Assembly: GCF_008831265.1 (NCBI RefSeq)
Contig: NZ_VTTH01000005.1
Coordinates: 124,001 to 188,000 of the forward strand
Reading direction: 5' to 3'
Length of the DNA stretch: 64,000 nucleotides
Source: Lacisediminimonas profundi
GTDB taxonomy: Bacteria > Pseudomonadota > Gammaproteobacteria > Burkholderiales > Burkholderiaceae_D
Shown: one piece after another, positions 25,214 to 33,471 of the stretch
Layout of the letters: every line of letters begins with the position of its first letter
How positions within the stretch are numbered: the stretch's first letter is position 1
The notes under the pieces: model-generated
The model's database searches: none
What the model was told of the DNA's origin: nothing
The model's input: only the letters and a program-made list of their open reading frames with translations
Program-made: the position numbers and the translations under genes

Positions 25214-25969
25214 TCAAACCATGCAGAAGCCGCCGTTGACGCTCAGCACCTGGCCGGTGATCCAGGCCGCTTCGTCGGAGGCCAGGAAGGCAACGGTGGG
25301 CGCCACGTCCGACGGCGCGCCGAGGCGGCGGATCGCGTAGTTGCGCAGGATTTTTTCGCGGTTGGCAGCCAGGAATTCCGCATCCGAGTGGGCGGTTTCG
25401 ATCAGGCCCAGCGAAACGCAGTTGACCGTGATGTTGGCCCGGCCCAGTTCCTTGGCCAGCGACTTGCTCAACGCGATGCCGCCAGCGCGTGCCGCGGCTG
25501 CGATCGCAATGCCGTTCTCGCCAACGCGCGAGGAGTCGCCTGCCAGCGTGATGATGCGGCCGCCGTTCTGCTTGATCATGTGGGGCGCGACAGCGTGGCA
25601 GGTATGGATGGTGCCGTACAGGTCGACGTCGATCTGCTTGGCCCAGTTCTCCGGCTTGCTGCTGACGAAGCGTTCGCCGATCACGACGCCGGCGTTGTTG
25701 ACCAGGATGTCGATCCGACCGAAGTCGGCCACGATGGCCGCCACCATTTTCTGCACTTCTTCGTAGCTGCCGACATTGGCCTGGTAGGCGCGTGCGTTGC
25801 CGCCGGCCTTCTTGATTTCCTCGACCACCGCCTCTGCTTCCGCTGCGGAGCGGTTGTAGTTGACTGCCACCGTGGCGCCATTGGCGGCCAGCGCCAGCGA
25901 GATTTCACGTCCCACATCGCGGCCTGCGCCGGTTACCAGGGCTACTTTTCCGCTCATGTCCGTCTTCAT
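25214..25969 (-). CDS. SDR-fold protein lacking the catalytic Tyr/Lys
   Basis: A 251-residue short-chain dehydrogenase fold: the cofactor loop TGAGRDVG (about 14-21), NNAG at 91-94, and the C-terminal VNGGFCMV. Where the YxxxK active site should be, the chain reads GIAIAAAARAGGIALSKS, so Tyr is replaced by Ala and Lys by Arg. The reading frame is intact and the fold is otherwise well kept. It may bind cofactor or CoA ester without classical redox chemistry, or use other residues. It lies in the operon between the Mo-hydroxylase large subunit and the ligase. Confidence 0.88.
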   Translation of the reverse strand: MKTDMSGKVALVTGAGRDVGREISLALAANGATVAVNYNRSAAEAEAVVEEIKKAGGNARAYQANVGSYEEVQKMVAAIVADFGRIDILVNNAGVVIGERFVSSKPENWAKQIDVDLYGTIHTCHAVAPHMIKQNGGRIITLAGDSSRVGENGIAIAAAARAGGIALSKSLAKELGRANITVNCVSLGLIETAHSDAEFLAANREKILRNYAIRRLGAPSDVAPTVAFLASDEAAWITGQVLSVNGGFCMV

Positions 25970-26041
25970 TTACATCCCCTTTTCATGGATTGTTCGTTGA
26001 TTGTCTTTTGATTGATTCTGGATTTTTTTCCGAATTTCTGG

Positions 26042-28468
26042 TTACTGCGCCCTGGCCTCGCTGATCAGGCGGAACAGGCGCTCCGGCGTAACCGGCAACT
26101 CGGTAATCTCAATGCCGAGCGGCTGCAACGCATCCGAGATCGCGTTGGCCACCGCTGCCGGCGCGCCTATCGTGCCGCCCTCGCCCATGCCGCGGAATCC
26201 GCCGATGGTCGCCGGCGCGCCGCATTGGACGTGCACCATCCGGATGTCGGGCACCTCCGGCGCGCTCGGCGCCACATAGTCGACCAGGCTGGCAGTCAGT
26301 ATCTGGCCGCCCTCGTCGTACACGACTTCCTCCAGCAGCGCAGCACCGATGCCCTGCGCCACTGCGCCCTGCGCCTGGCCGGCGACGATCAGCGGATTGA
26401 TCATGCGTCCGCAGTCATCCGCCACCACATAATCCTTGACCCGGATCATGTAGGTTTCGGGATCGATATCGACCACTGCGATGTGGGTCGAGGAACTGGT
26501 GGTTCCCCACACCGGGTCATAGGACCTGGTTTCTTCCAGCACTTCGTGCGCATCCGGCGGCAACTTGCCCATCTGCGAGTAGACGACGTCGGCAATCTGC
26601 GCGATGGTGATGGTCTTGCCGGAGTCGCGCGCGGTGGCAACGCCACCCGCAATGTCGATATACGACACGTCGCTGCCGAGCAGATGCGACGCCACCCGTA
26701 TCAGCTTTTCCTTGAGCCCGCGCGCGGCCAGCGTACCGGCGCCGCCAGCCAGCACCGCGCTGCGGCTGGCATAGGTTCCGGTGCTGTGCGAGACCACCTC
26801 GGTGTCGCCTTGCACCACGCGAATGTCTTCCAGGTTCGCGCCGAGCTCGTCCGCCACCACCTGTGCCAGCGTGGTTTCCAGTCCCTGTCCGTGCGAAGCG
26901 ATGCCGAAATACGCCATGACCGCGCCGCTCGGGTCGATCTTGATGGTCGCGATCTCGGTGCCGGTATTGATCGGCATGCCGGGCGAGGCCGAAATGCGTG
27001 AGCCGATGCCCGACAGTTCCGCATAGGTGGAGAAGCCGATGCCCATCCAGCGTCCCTGCGCGCGCGCCTCCTGCTGCTTGCGGCGCAAACCCTCGTAGTC
27101 AATCGCTTCGCAGGCTTGCTGCAGGCCTTCCTGGAAGCCTGAGCGGTCCCACACGATGCCGGGAGCGGTCTTGTACGGAAATTCTTCCGGCTTGATCAGG
27201 TTGCGCTTGCGGATTTCTTTCGGATCCAGTCCCAGGCGGTGCGCCGCCATGTCGACCAGGCGCTCCATCACGAACGTGGATGACGGGCGCCCGACGCCAC
27301 GGTAAGGGCCGGTGGGCGCCTTGCAGGTACTCACCGCACGCACCCTGCCGTGATAGACCGGAACACGATAGGGACCGGGCATGAAACTGATGACCTGTAC
27401 TGTCTCGAGACCGGCGGTCCAGGGGTAGATCGAGTAAGCGCCGACGTCGCCGACGACATCGGCGCGCAGGCCAAGAATGTGGCCGTCCTCATCCAGCGCC
27501 AGTTCTGCATCGATGGTTTCATCGAAGGCCTGGCTGGTGGAAGCCAGGTCCTCCAGCCGGTCGCCGGTCCATTTCACCGGCCGGCCGAGATGGCGAGCCA
27601 GTGCGCACACCAGGATTTCCTCCGGGTACAGCGAACCCTTGCTGCCGAAACTGCCGCCGACGTCCGGCGCCACCACGCGGATGCGGTTGCCCGGCAAGTC
27701 CAGTATCTTGACCAGCGCATCGCGCACGATGCCGGGACTGCCGCTCGACGTGTGCAGGGTCAGCGAACGCCGCCCCTGGTCATAGGCCGCCATGTACACC
27801 CGGTTTTCCATTGCCAACGCGGTCTTGCGATGGGAACGGAAGCGGGTGCCGACGCGAATCGGCGCATCGGCCATCACGGCATCGATGTCGCCACGGCGGA
27901 ACTCGCGCTTGAGCAGGACATTGGTGCCCACTTCTTCGTGCAACAAGGGCGCGCCGGGTTCGGCTGCAGCCTCCGGATCCACCAGGCTGGGCAGGAAATC
28001 ATAGTCAATCGAAATCTGTTCGACCGCGTCTTCGGCCAGGTAGCGGCTTTTCGCCACCACGGCCACCACGGCCTCGCCGACAAAGCGCACCTTGCCGCGC
28101 GCCAGCGGATAGATTGCGGTCGGATGGTAATCAGGCATGCGCGAAGTTGCGAAGATCGGCTTCACCATGCTTTCCAGGTCTTCCGCCGTGAACACCCCGA
28201 TCACGCCCGGCATTGCCGCTGCCGCGTCACGGTCGATCGACTTGATCAGCGCATGCGCCTGGTCGCTGCGGCGGAAAGCGATGTGCAACTGGCCCTTGAC
28301 CGGGATGTCATCCACATAGGACCCGTGACCGGTCAGCAGGCGCGGGTCTTCGGTGCGTTTTACTCGCTGTCCGACGAGCTTGGGCCTGGCTGCCGGCTCA
28401 AGGTCCTGCGCGCCGTCCTTGCCGATCTCCGCCGCGATCTTCTGCGCGATGCTCTGTGGTGCATCCAT
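26042..28468 (-). CDS. Molybdenum hydroxylase large subunit (xanthine oxidase / CoxL-like, not CO dehydrogenase)
   Basis: An 808-residue molybdopterin-cytosine-dinucleotide-binding subunit: VGQRVKRTEDPRLLTGHGSYVDD at the N-terminus, APDVGGSFGSKGSLYPEE, the active-site loop TGPYRGVGRPSS (true CO dehydrogenases have AYRCSFR), and the C-terminal GMGEGG with the catalytic Glu. With the FAD and 2Fe-2S subunits it hydroxylates a heteroaromatic or aldehyde-like carbon with water. ATG 28468 has AAGGAG 11 bp upstream; ATG 28507, overlapping the previous gene, is the alternative. An MBL gene splits it from its partner subunits. Confidence 0.93.
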   Translation of the reverse strand: MDAPQSIAQKIAAEIGKDGAQDLEPAARPKLVGQRVKRTEDPRLLTGHGSYVDDIPVKGQLHIAFRRSDQAHALIKSIDRDAAAAMPGVIGVFTAEDLESMVKPIFATSRMPDYHPTAIYPLARGKVRFVGEAVVAVVAKSRYLAEDAVEQISIDYDFLPSLVDPEAAAEPGAPLLHEEVGTNVLLKREFRRGDIDAVMADAPIRVGTRFRSHRKTALAMENRVYMAAYDQGRRSLTLHTSSGSPGIVRDALVKILDLPGNRIRVVAPDVGGSFGSKGSLYPEEILVCALARHLGRPVKWTGDRLEDLASTSQAFDETIDAELALDEDGHILGLRADVVGDVGAYSIYPWTAGLETVQVISFMPGPYRVPVYHGRVRAVSTCKAPTGPYRGVGRPSSTFVMERLVDMAAHRLGLDPKEIRKRNLIKPEEFPYKTAPGIVWDRSGFQEGLQQACEAIDYEGLRRKQQEARAQGRWMGIGFSTYAELSGIGSRISASPGMPINTGTEIATIKIDPSGAVMAYFGIASHGQGLETTLAQVVADELGANLEDIRVVQGDTEVVSHSTGTYASRSAVLAGGAGTLAARGLKEKLIRVASHLLGSDVSYIDIAGGVATARDSGKTITIAQIADVVYSQMGKLPPDAHEVLEETRSYDPVWGTTSSSTHIAVVDIDPETYMIRVKDYVVADDCGRMINPLIVAGQAQGAVAQGIGAALLEEVVYDEGGQILTASLVDYVAPSAPEVPDIRMVHVQCGAPATIGGFRGMGEGGTIGAPAAVANAISDALQPLGIEITELPVTPERLFRLISEARAQ

Positions 28469-28499
28469 GATGCTTGAATCTCCTTGCGGCACGGTCTTC

Positions 28500-29261
28500 T
28501 CAGTCATAGAACTCAGCGCCGGTCTTCAGCGACTTCCACTGCTCGTCATCGTGTCCGTAGACAATGGTCGTGCCGGCGGCTTCGATGCGGCGAATCTCTT
28601 CCATCGATTTCGAGGATTGCTCGGCATTCCAGGTGTTGCGCGGATTCAGGTCGCGCTCCAGATTGGCGCGCAAGGCAACCGAATCGGATGCAAGCAGGAA
28701 GGAGCCGGACTTGTCCAGCGCCACCATGGCGGCCGTCATGCCGACCGTATGGCCCGGCACTGGCAGCAGCACGATCCTGCCGTCATTGAACAGGTCGCGC
28801 TGGCCATCGATGGTTTCGACCGGCATCGGCTGCTTCCAGTCAACTGGCAGATAGCCGATCTTGTCGGCATCGGCCGCGCTCGCGGCCTCCAGTTCCTTCG
28901 CATGGCAGATCACCGTCGCCTTGCGGAAAAATTCATTGCAGCCGCAATGGTCGGAATGAAAATGCGAGTTGACCACGACGTCGATGTCATCCGGCACCAG
29001 TCCGGCCACTTTCAGCTGGTCGATGACGTTGTCGCCCGGCCTGGAAATCGGCACCATTGCGCGCGCCATCGGACCCCAGCGCTCTTCCGCATGATCGATG
29101 GTCGATGGATGGCATCCGGTGTCGAACAGCACATTCCCCTGCGGATGCCGCAGCAAGTAGCACGACACCGGCAGTTCTATCGTTTCCTGGCGGTCGGCGT
29201 CGGGAATATAGACGCTCTTCCTCATGCGCAGGCGGCCGCCGGACAGTACGTGCATCTTCAT
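28500..29261 (-). CDS. AHL-lactonase-like MBL-fold hydrolase
   Basis: A 253-residue metallo-beta-lactamase-fold enzyme of the AiiA/AttM lactonase group: LPVSCYLLRHPQGNVLFDTG, the metal motif SHFHSDHCG (HxHxDH), LPVPGHTVGM, and a terminal VYGHDDEQW. AttM/BlcC members open gamma-butyrolactone and acyl-homoserine lactones. It is inserted between the FeS and large subunits of the molybdenum hydroxylase and overlaps the FeS gene by ATGA, so it belongs to the same pathway. A lactone or thioester intermediate is the likely substrate; the exact one is inference. Confidence 0.88.
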   Translation of the reverse strand: MKMHVLSGGRLRMRKSVYIPDADRQETIELPVSCYLLRHPQGNVLFDTGCHPSTIDHAEERWGPMARAMVPISRPGDNVIDQLKVAGLVPDDIDVVVNSHFHSDHCGCNEFFRKATVICHAKELEAASAADADKIGYLPVDWKQPMPVETIDGQRDLFNDGRIVLLPVPGHTVGMTAAMVALDKSGSFLLASDSVALRANLERDLNPRNTWNAEQSSKSMEEIRRIEAAGTTIVYGHDDEQWKSLKTGAEFYD

Positions 29262-29755
29262 TTCGCAAGCTCCCCTGCGCCATCGCGCACGCGGCGCACG
29301 GCTTCGACGATATGGACATAGCCAGTGCAACGGCAAAGATTGCCGGACAGGCCTTCGCGGATCTCTTCGTCGGTGGCCAGCGGATATTTCTGCAGCATGT
29401 CGGTGCAAGTCATCAGCATGCCCGGCGTGCAGAATCCGCATTGCAAGGCATGGCATTCATGGAAGGCCTGCTGCAGCGGATTCATGTTGTCCACCGTTCC
29501 CAGTCCTTCAACCGTCTGGATCTCGCAGCCGTCGGCCTGCGCCGCCAGCATCAGGCAGGAACGCATGCTGCTGCCATCGACCATGATGGTGCAGGCGCCG
29601 CAGACGCCGTGCTCGCAGCCCACGTGGGTGCCGGTCAGCCCCAGCGTGTGCCGGAGAAAATCGGCCAGCAGCAGGCGCGGCTCCACCAATTCTTCATATT
29701 TGACGCCGTTGACGACGACGCTCACCTTCACATGTTCAAACTGTTGTTCGCTCAT
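29258..29755 (-). CDS. Molybdenum hydroxylase 2Fe-2S subunit
   Basis: A 165-residue small subunit carrying two 2Fe-2S clusters. The plant-ferredoxin type cluster is bound by CEHGVCGAC (about residues 44-52) plus a later Cys, and the second by CGFCTPG and CRCTG. LRHTLGLTGTHVGCEHG is the usual family stretch. It passes electrons from the molybdenum centre to the FAD subunit. It lies 11 bp after the FAD subunit gene and overlaps the MBL gene. Confidence 0.95.
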   Translation of the reverse strand: MSEQQFEHVKVSVVVNGVKYEELVEPRLLLADFLRHTLGLTGTHVGCEHGVCGACTIMVDGSSMRSCLMLAAQADGCEIQTVEGLGTVDNMNPLQQAFHECHALQCGFCTPGMLMTCTDMLQKYPLATDEEIREGLSGNLCRCTGYVHIVEAVRRVRDGAGELAK

Positions 29756-29766
29756 TCCGATTTCCT

Positions 29767-30639
29767 TTAGACCTGGCCTTCAGCCCTGCTCCAGGCTGTC
29801 TTGACGACGCGGCGGGCAAGTACTCCCACCAAGTGCCGCCGGTAATCCCCCGATGCATGCAGGTCGCCGTCCGGTTGCACGGCCGCCCGCACCGCAGCCA
29901 CCACGGCATCCAGCGTCTGCTCGTCGCAAGCCTGCCCCATCAGCACGGCTTCGGCATCGTGCAGGCGCATCGGCGTGTCGCCCACGCCCATGACGCCGAT
30001 CCGCACATGGGTGGCACGTCCCTGCTCCACCGTCAGCACGACACCGACCGCAGCCAGCGCGAAATCGCCGGAGCGCCGCGCCACTTCCTCGAATGCCGAT
30101 CCGGCGCCCGCGGGCAGCGCGGGCAGCGTTATTTCGGTCACGATCTCGTCTTCCTGCACATCGGAAGTGAGCGCGGCGACGAAGAAATCGGGCGCCTCGA
30201 TCACGCGCTTTCCGCGCGGCGAGACCGCCGTGATGCGCGCCTCGAGCAACAGCATCATCAGCGGCAGTTCGGCCGCCGGGTCGGCATGCGTAATGCTGCC
30301 GCCTATCGTGCCGCGGTTGCGGATCGCGAGGTGGGCGACATGCGCCATCGTCTCGGTCAATACAGGGAACAGGCGATTGACGGTGGCTGATGTCTCCAGC
30401 GTGTGATGCCGGGTCAGCGCGCCTATGCGCAGGCCGCCCTCATGCTCTTCGAGAAAGTCGAGTTCCTTGATGCGGTTGATATCGATCAGCAAGGACGGGC
30501 TGAGCAGCCGGAAATTCATCATCGGCATCAGGCTCTGGCCGCCGGCCATGATCTTGCCGTCGCCGTTCGCTGCCGCCAGCGCGGCGATGGCCTCGTCCAG
30601 CGTCGTCGGACGAACATAATTGAACTGTGAAGGCTTCAC
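29767..30639 (-). CDS. Molybdenum hydroxylase FAD-binding subunit
   Basis: A 290-residue CoxM-type subunit: PTTLDEAIAALAA, the FAD loop AGGQSLMPMMNFRL (about residues 32-45), the second FAD motif IRNRGTIGGSITHADPAAE, and the CO-dehydrogenase flavoprotein C-terminal domain. It transfers electrons from the iron-sulfur subunit to an acceptor, often quinone. It is 8 bp after the enoyl-CoA hydratase gene and 11 bp before the FeS gene. Confidence 0.94.
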   Translation of the reverse strand: MKPSQFNYVRPTTLDEAIAALAAANGDGKIMAGGQSLMPMMNFRLLSPSLLIDINRIKELDFLEEHEGGLRIGALTRHHTLETSATVNRLFPVLTETMAHVAHLAIRNRGTIGGSITHADPAAELPLMMLLLEARITAVSPRGKRVIEAPDFFVAALTSDVQEDEIVTEITLPALPAGAGSAFEEVARRSGDFALAAVGVVLTVEQGRATHVRIGVMGVGDTPMRLHDAEAVLMGQACDEQTLDAVVAAVRAAVQPDGDLHASGDYRRHLVGVLARRVVKTAWSRAEGQV

Positions 30640-30647
30640 GTTTTTAT

Positions 30648-31550
30648 TTACTTTCCAAGGAATGCCGGCTGCCGCTTTTCAACGAAGGCCTGGCGCGCGT
30701 CGCGATAGTCCTCGCTGCCCACCGCCCGCTCCACGACCGCGTTGACCTGATCGTCGTCCAGCACGCCCATGCCCATCGAGAGACCGTTCAGCAGGACCTT
30801 GGTGCCGGCGATCGTGAGCGGCGCGTTGTCCGCCATGACCGCGGCAAACGACCGGGCCGTGCGCAGCGGGTCGGCCGACATGCGGTCAAGGAAGCCCATG
30901 CGCAGGGCCTCCGCGGACCCGAACTTCATGGCCGAATACAAGATGCGCTTCGCATTCGAAATGCCCACCAGCGACAACAAGCGCTGGGTGCCCCGCACGC
31001 CGTACACAATGGAGAGCCGGGCAGCAGGAATGCCGAATTGGGCGTCGGTCGCGGCAAACCGGAAATCGCAGGACATGGCCAGGTGACAGCCGCCGCCCAT
31101 GCAGAAACCGTTGACGACGGCGATGGTCGGCTTGGGCGTGTTGGCGATGGCATCGCAGCAATCGTCGACGGCCACTTCGTACTCGATGCCTTGCTCGACA
31201 GTGGCGCGGACCTTGGCGAATTCGGAGATGTCAGCGCCTGCGCAGAAATGTCCGCCGGCGCCGGTCAGGATGATGGCGCGCACCTGGGGATCCTTGCCCA
31301 GTTCGGTGAATATCCGGCCCAGGTCTTTCCACATGGCCAGCGAGACGCAATTGCGCATCTTCGGACGGTTGATGGTAACCACCGCTGCCTTATGCTTCGA
31401 TGCTGCCGCGTGCTTCGATGCTGCCGCGGCTGCTGCTGCCGGGCTGGCGGGCGCGTCAGCAAGGTCCCATCCGGGCTCCTCGGCGACGTCGACCAGCGTG
31501 ACCACGATGTCTTCAGTGCCGGCAGCGCCGGTGGTGGCAACATGTTCCAT
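30648..31550 (-). CDS. Enoyl-CoA hydratase/isomerase family protein with low-complexity insert
   Basis: A 300-residue crotonase-fold protein. After a first strand (EDIVVTLVDVAEEP) comes an unusual insert of about 30 residues rich in Ala/Ser/Lys, containing two copies of a KHAAAS-like unit. The fold resumes with AAVVTINRPKMRNCVS. Oxyanion-hole motifs are GAGGHFCAGADISEF and NGFCMGGGCHLAMSCD. In furoyl-CoA type pathways a crotonase-like enzyme hydrolyses the ring-opened CoA ester; that function would fit here. ATG 31550 has GGAG 5 bp upstream; 31553 is also possible. Confidence 0.9.
   Translation of the reverse strand: MEHVATTGAAGTEDIVVTLVDVAEEPGWDLADAPASPAAAAAAASKHAAASKHKAAVVTINRPKMRNCVSLAMWKDLGRIFTELGKDPQVRAIILTGAGGHFCAGADISEFAKVRATVEQGIEYEVAVDDCCDAIANTPKPTIAVVNGFCMGGGCHLAMSCDFRFAATDAQFGIPAARLSIVYGVRGTQRLLSLVGISNAKRILYSAMKFGSAEALRMGFLDRMSADPLRTARSFAAVMADNAPLTIAGTKVLLNGLSMGMGVLDDDQVNAVVERAVGSEDYRDARQAFVEKRQPAFLGK
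31393..31428. repeat. Perfect 18-bp tandem duplication inside the enoyl-CoA hydratase gene
   Basis: Two identical 18-bp copies (31393-31410 and 31411-31428), next to a GCT/GCC triplet run, build the low-complexity insert near the N-terminus. The copies keep the reading frame. Confidence 0.88.
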
Positions 31551-31581
31551 CATTTCTCCAATGTCCTTGAACCGTTTTTTT

Positions 31582-32025
31582 TCATACTTGGGCCCGTAAC
31601 GGCTCCAGCGCATTGCGGAAATCATCCGGCAGGCGTACCGGCCGGTTGGTGTCGCGATCGACATAGACGTGGACGAAATGCCCTTCCGCGCACGCGACAT
31701 CGTCGTCATTGCGGAACACGCCCAGCTCATAGCGCACGCTGCTGGTGCCGACATGGCCGACCCGCACGCCGACCCTGACCACGTCCGGGAAGGCCAGCGA
31801 GCTGTGGTAGCGGCATTGGGTCTCGACCACCAGGCCGATGACCTTGGCATTTACCGGGTCCAGCACGCCCTGCGCGATCAGGTACTGGTTCACCGCCGTG
31901 TCGAAGTACGAGTAGTAGACGACGTTGTTGACGTGGCCATACATGTCGTTGTCCATCCAGCGCGTTGCGATCTCGCAGAAATGGAAATAAGCGGCGCGCG
32001 TGGCCGGCGGCGTCCTGGTGCTCAT
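31582..32025 (-). CDS. 4-Hydroxybenzoyl-CoA thioesterase family protein
   Basis: A 147-residue single hotdog-fold acyl-CoA thioesterase: RWMDNDMYGHVNNVVYYSYFDTAVNQYL carries the catalytic Asp and helix start, and VVETQCRYHSSLAFPDVVRVGVRVG the second half. It hydrolyses a CoA ester, possibly the last CoA-bound intermediate of the operon's pathway. Its start overlaps the stop of the iron alcohol dehydrogenase gene (ATGA). Confidence 0.92.
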   Translation of the reverse strand: MSTRTPPATRAAYFHFCEIATRWMDNDMYGHVNNVVYYSYFDTAVNQYLIAQGVLDPVNAKVIGLVVETQCRYHSSLAFPDVVRVGVRVGHVGTSSVRYELGVFRNDDDVACAEGHFVHVYVDRDTNRPVRLPDDFRNALEPLRAQV

Positions 32026-33173
32026 AGCGATGCGGCGTAGATCGCGAGCGCGTCGTCGTAGCTGACTTCACGCGGATTGTTGACCAGCAGCCGGGTCTGC
32101 TTCATGGCGTCGGTTGCCAGCATGACCAGGTCCGATTCCTTGATGCCGACCTCGGACAAGCGGGTCGGCAGGCCCAGTTCGGCCGGCAGGCCGGACAGGT
32201 ACTCCACCAGTTGCTGCGAACGCTCCTGCGCCGATCCCGTGGCGTCCGGGATGATGATCGTCGCCAGCTCGGCATACAGCTCGTAGCTTGAGGAATGATT
32301 GAAGCGCAGCACCTCAGGCAGCACCAGCGAATTGGACAGGCCATGCGGAACATGGAAGCGTGCGCCGACCGGATAGGCCAGCGCATGCACCGCGGCCACG
32401 GGCGAATTGGCAAACGACATTCCGGCCAGCATCGCACCCAGCAACATCGCCTGGCGCGCTTCGGCATTGGCGCCATTGCGGCAGGCCTCGTGGATATTGC
32501 GGCTCAACAGCGAGAGCGCTTCCCGCGCCAGGCAGTCCGACACCGGATTTTTCAGCCGTTTGCTGGTATAGGCTTCAATCGCATGCACCATGGCGTCGAT
32601 GCCGGTGGCCGCCGTCACATGCGGTGGCAGTCCGAGCGTCAGTTCGGCATCCAGTACTGCCCAGTCGGGCACGATGACTGGGGTTACCACACCCTTCTTC
32701 TCGCCCTCGCCGGTGGTAATGATGGAAATCGCAGTCACTTCCGAGCCGGTGCCGGCCGTGGTGGGCACCAGGATCAGCGGCAGGCGCGGTCCCTTGGCAT
32801 TGCCGATTCCGTAGATGTCCGCCAGCTTCTCGTTACCCGCTGCCAGCAGCGCGACCAGCTTGGCCACGTCCAGCGAACTGCCGCCGCCGATGCCGATCAC
32901 GCCGTCCGCCTTGCAGGCCAGCGCGGCTTCAGCAGCCGACAGGACAATTGCTTCAGCCGGATCGGCCTCGACGCCGGAAAACACCGAGACGGCGATGTCT
33001 TCGGCAGCCAGGCTGGCCATGCCAGCGGCGAGCAGCCCGGCATTCAGCACGCCGCGATCAGTGACCACCAGTACCGAACGGCAGCCCAGCCGCTTGGCCA
33101 ACTCACCCAGCCGGGCAGAAGTTCCGGGGCCGACCAGGGATGAGCGGGGGGATTGAAATTCGAAAGTCTGCAA
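32022..33173 (-). CDS. Iron-containing alcohol dehydrogenase
   Basis: A 383-residue group III alcohol dehydrogenase. The NAD-binding GIGGGSSLDVAK (about 92-103), VPTTAGTGSEVT, the metal ligands Asp/His in TGIDAMVHAIEAYTS, and the HALAYPVGARFHVPHG motif are all present. BlcB and 4-hydroxybutyrate dehydrogenases belong to this family, and a succinate-semialdehyde dehydrogenase sits in the same island. It is the first gene of the ten-gene operon and has a recognisable promoter with an operator-like dyad upstream. Confidence 0.93.
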   Translation of the reverse strand: MQTFEFQSPRSSLVGPGTSARLGELAKRLGCRSVLVVTDRGVLNAGLLAAGMASLAAEDIAVSVFSGVEADPAEAIVLSAAEAALACKADGVIGIGGGSSLDVAKLVALLAAGNEKLADIYGIGNAKGPRLPLILVPTTAGTGSEVTAISIITTGEGEKKGVVTPVIVPDWAVLDAELTLGLPPHVTAATGIDAMVHAIEAYTSKRLKNPVSDCLAREALSLLSRNIHEACRNGANAEARQAMLLGAMLAGMSFANSPVAAVHALAYPVGARFHVPHGLSNSLVLPEVLRFNHSSSYELYAELATIIIPDATGSAQERSQQLVEYLSGLPAELGLPTRLSEVGIKESDLVMLATDAMKQTRLLVNNPREVSYDDALAIYAASL

Positions 33174-33232
33174 TTGCTTCTCCAGCCAGATTTTTTATTG
33201 GGATCGGCCTTGCTACCAGCATCGGCCTTCGT

Positions 33233-33276
33233 TCCTTGCATAACTAAACTATACACAGGCATAAACCGGTTGGCAA
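33233..33276 (-). promoter_or_regulatory. Promoter and operator-like dyad of the catabolic operon
   Basis: On the minus strand, TTGCCA (33276-33271), a 17-bp spacer and TATAGT (33253-33248) form a good sigma-70 promoter. One base after the -10 begins a 14-bp dyad TAGTT-ATGC-AAGGA (33246-33233) shared with the coxG and liv promoters. A repressor there would block the polymerase directly. Confidence 0.75.
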
Positions 33277-33346
33277 CCCTTGCCATCGATTGGAAAATTC
33301 TTCACCGGGCCATAGCGCATGCTCTGCCTCCGCGCTTTACTTTGTT

Positions 33347-33360
33347 AAATTTCATAACTA
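33347..33360. promoter_or_regulatory. Second copy of the island operator (weaker)
   Basis: Reading minus, TAGTT-ATGA-AATTT extends to AGTCTAGTTATGAAA, very close to the adh-operator flank AGTTTAGTTATGCAA. It is centred 114 bp from the adh operator and about 110 bp before the aldo/keto reductase gene. It could control that gene or help a repressor loop. One arm is degenerate. Confidence 0.5.
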
Positions 33361-33471
33361 GACTCGCCACACAGCTTTGACGCCACTCTGAAAAACTGCC
33401 CGGAGCACGGCGAGTCATGACATGAATCGAGGGCAAGCCCTTCATCTGCAATCTGATCCGGAAGGAAAAAA

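Noticed and set aside
24000-25340. 535-codon open frame antisense to the acyl-CoA ligase
   Set aside because: A GC-rich shadow frame spanning two real genes on the other strand; His/Arg-rich composition without any family signal.
26042-28468. Carbon monoxide dehydrogenase large subunit
   Set aside because: The active-site loop reads PYRGVGR, not the AYRCSFR of true CO dehydrogenases, and the operon carries CoA-dependent enzymes.
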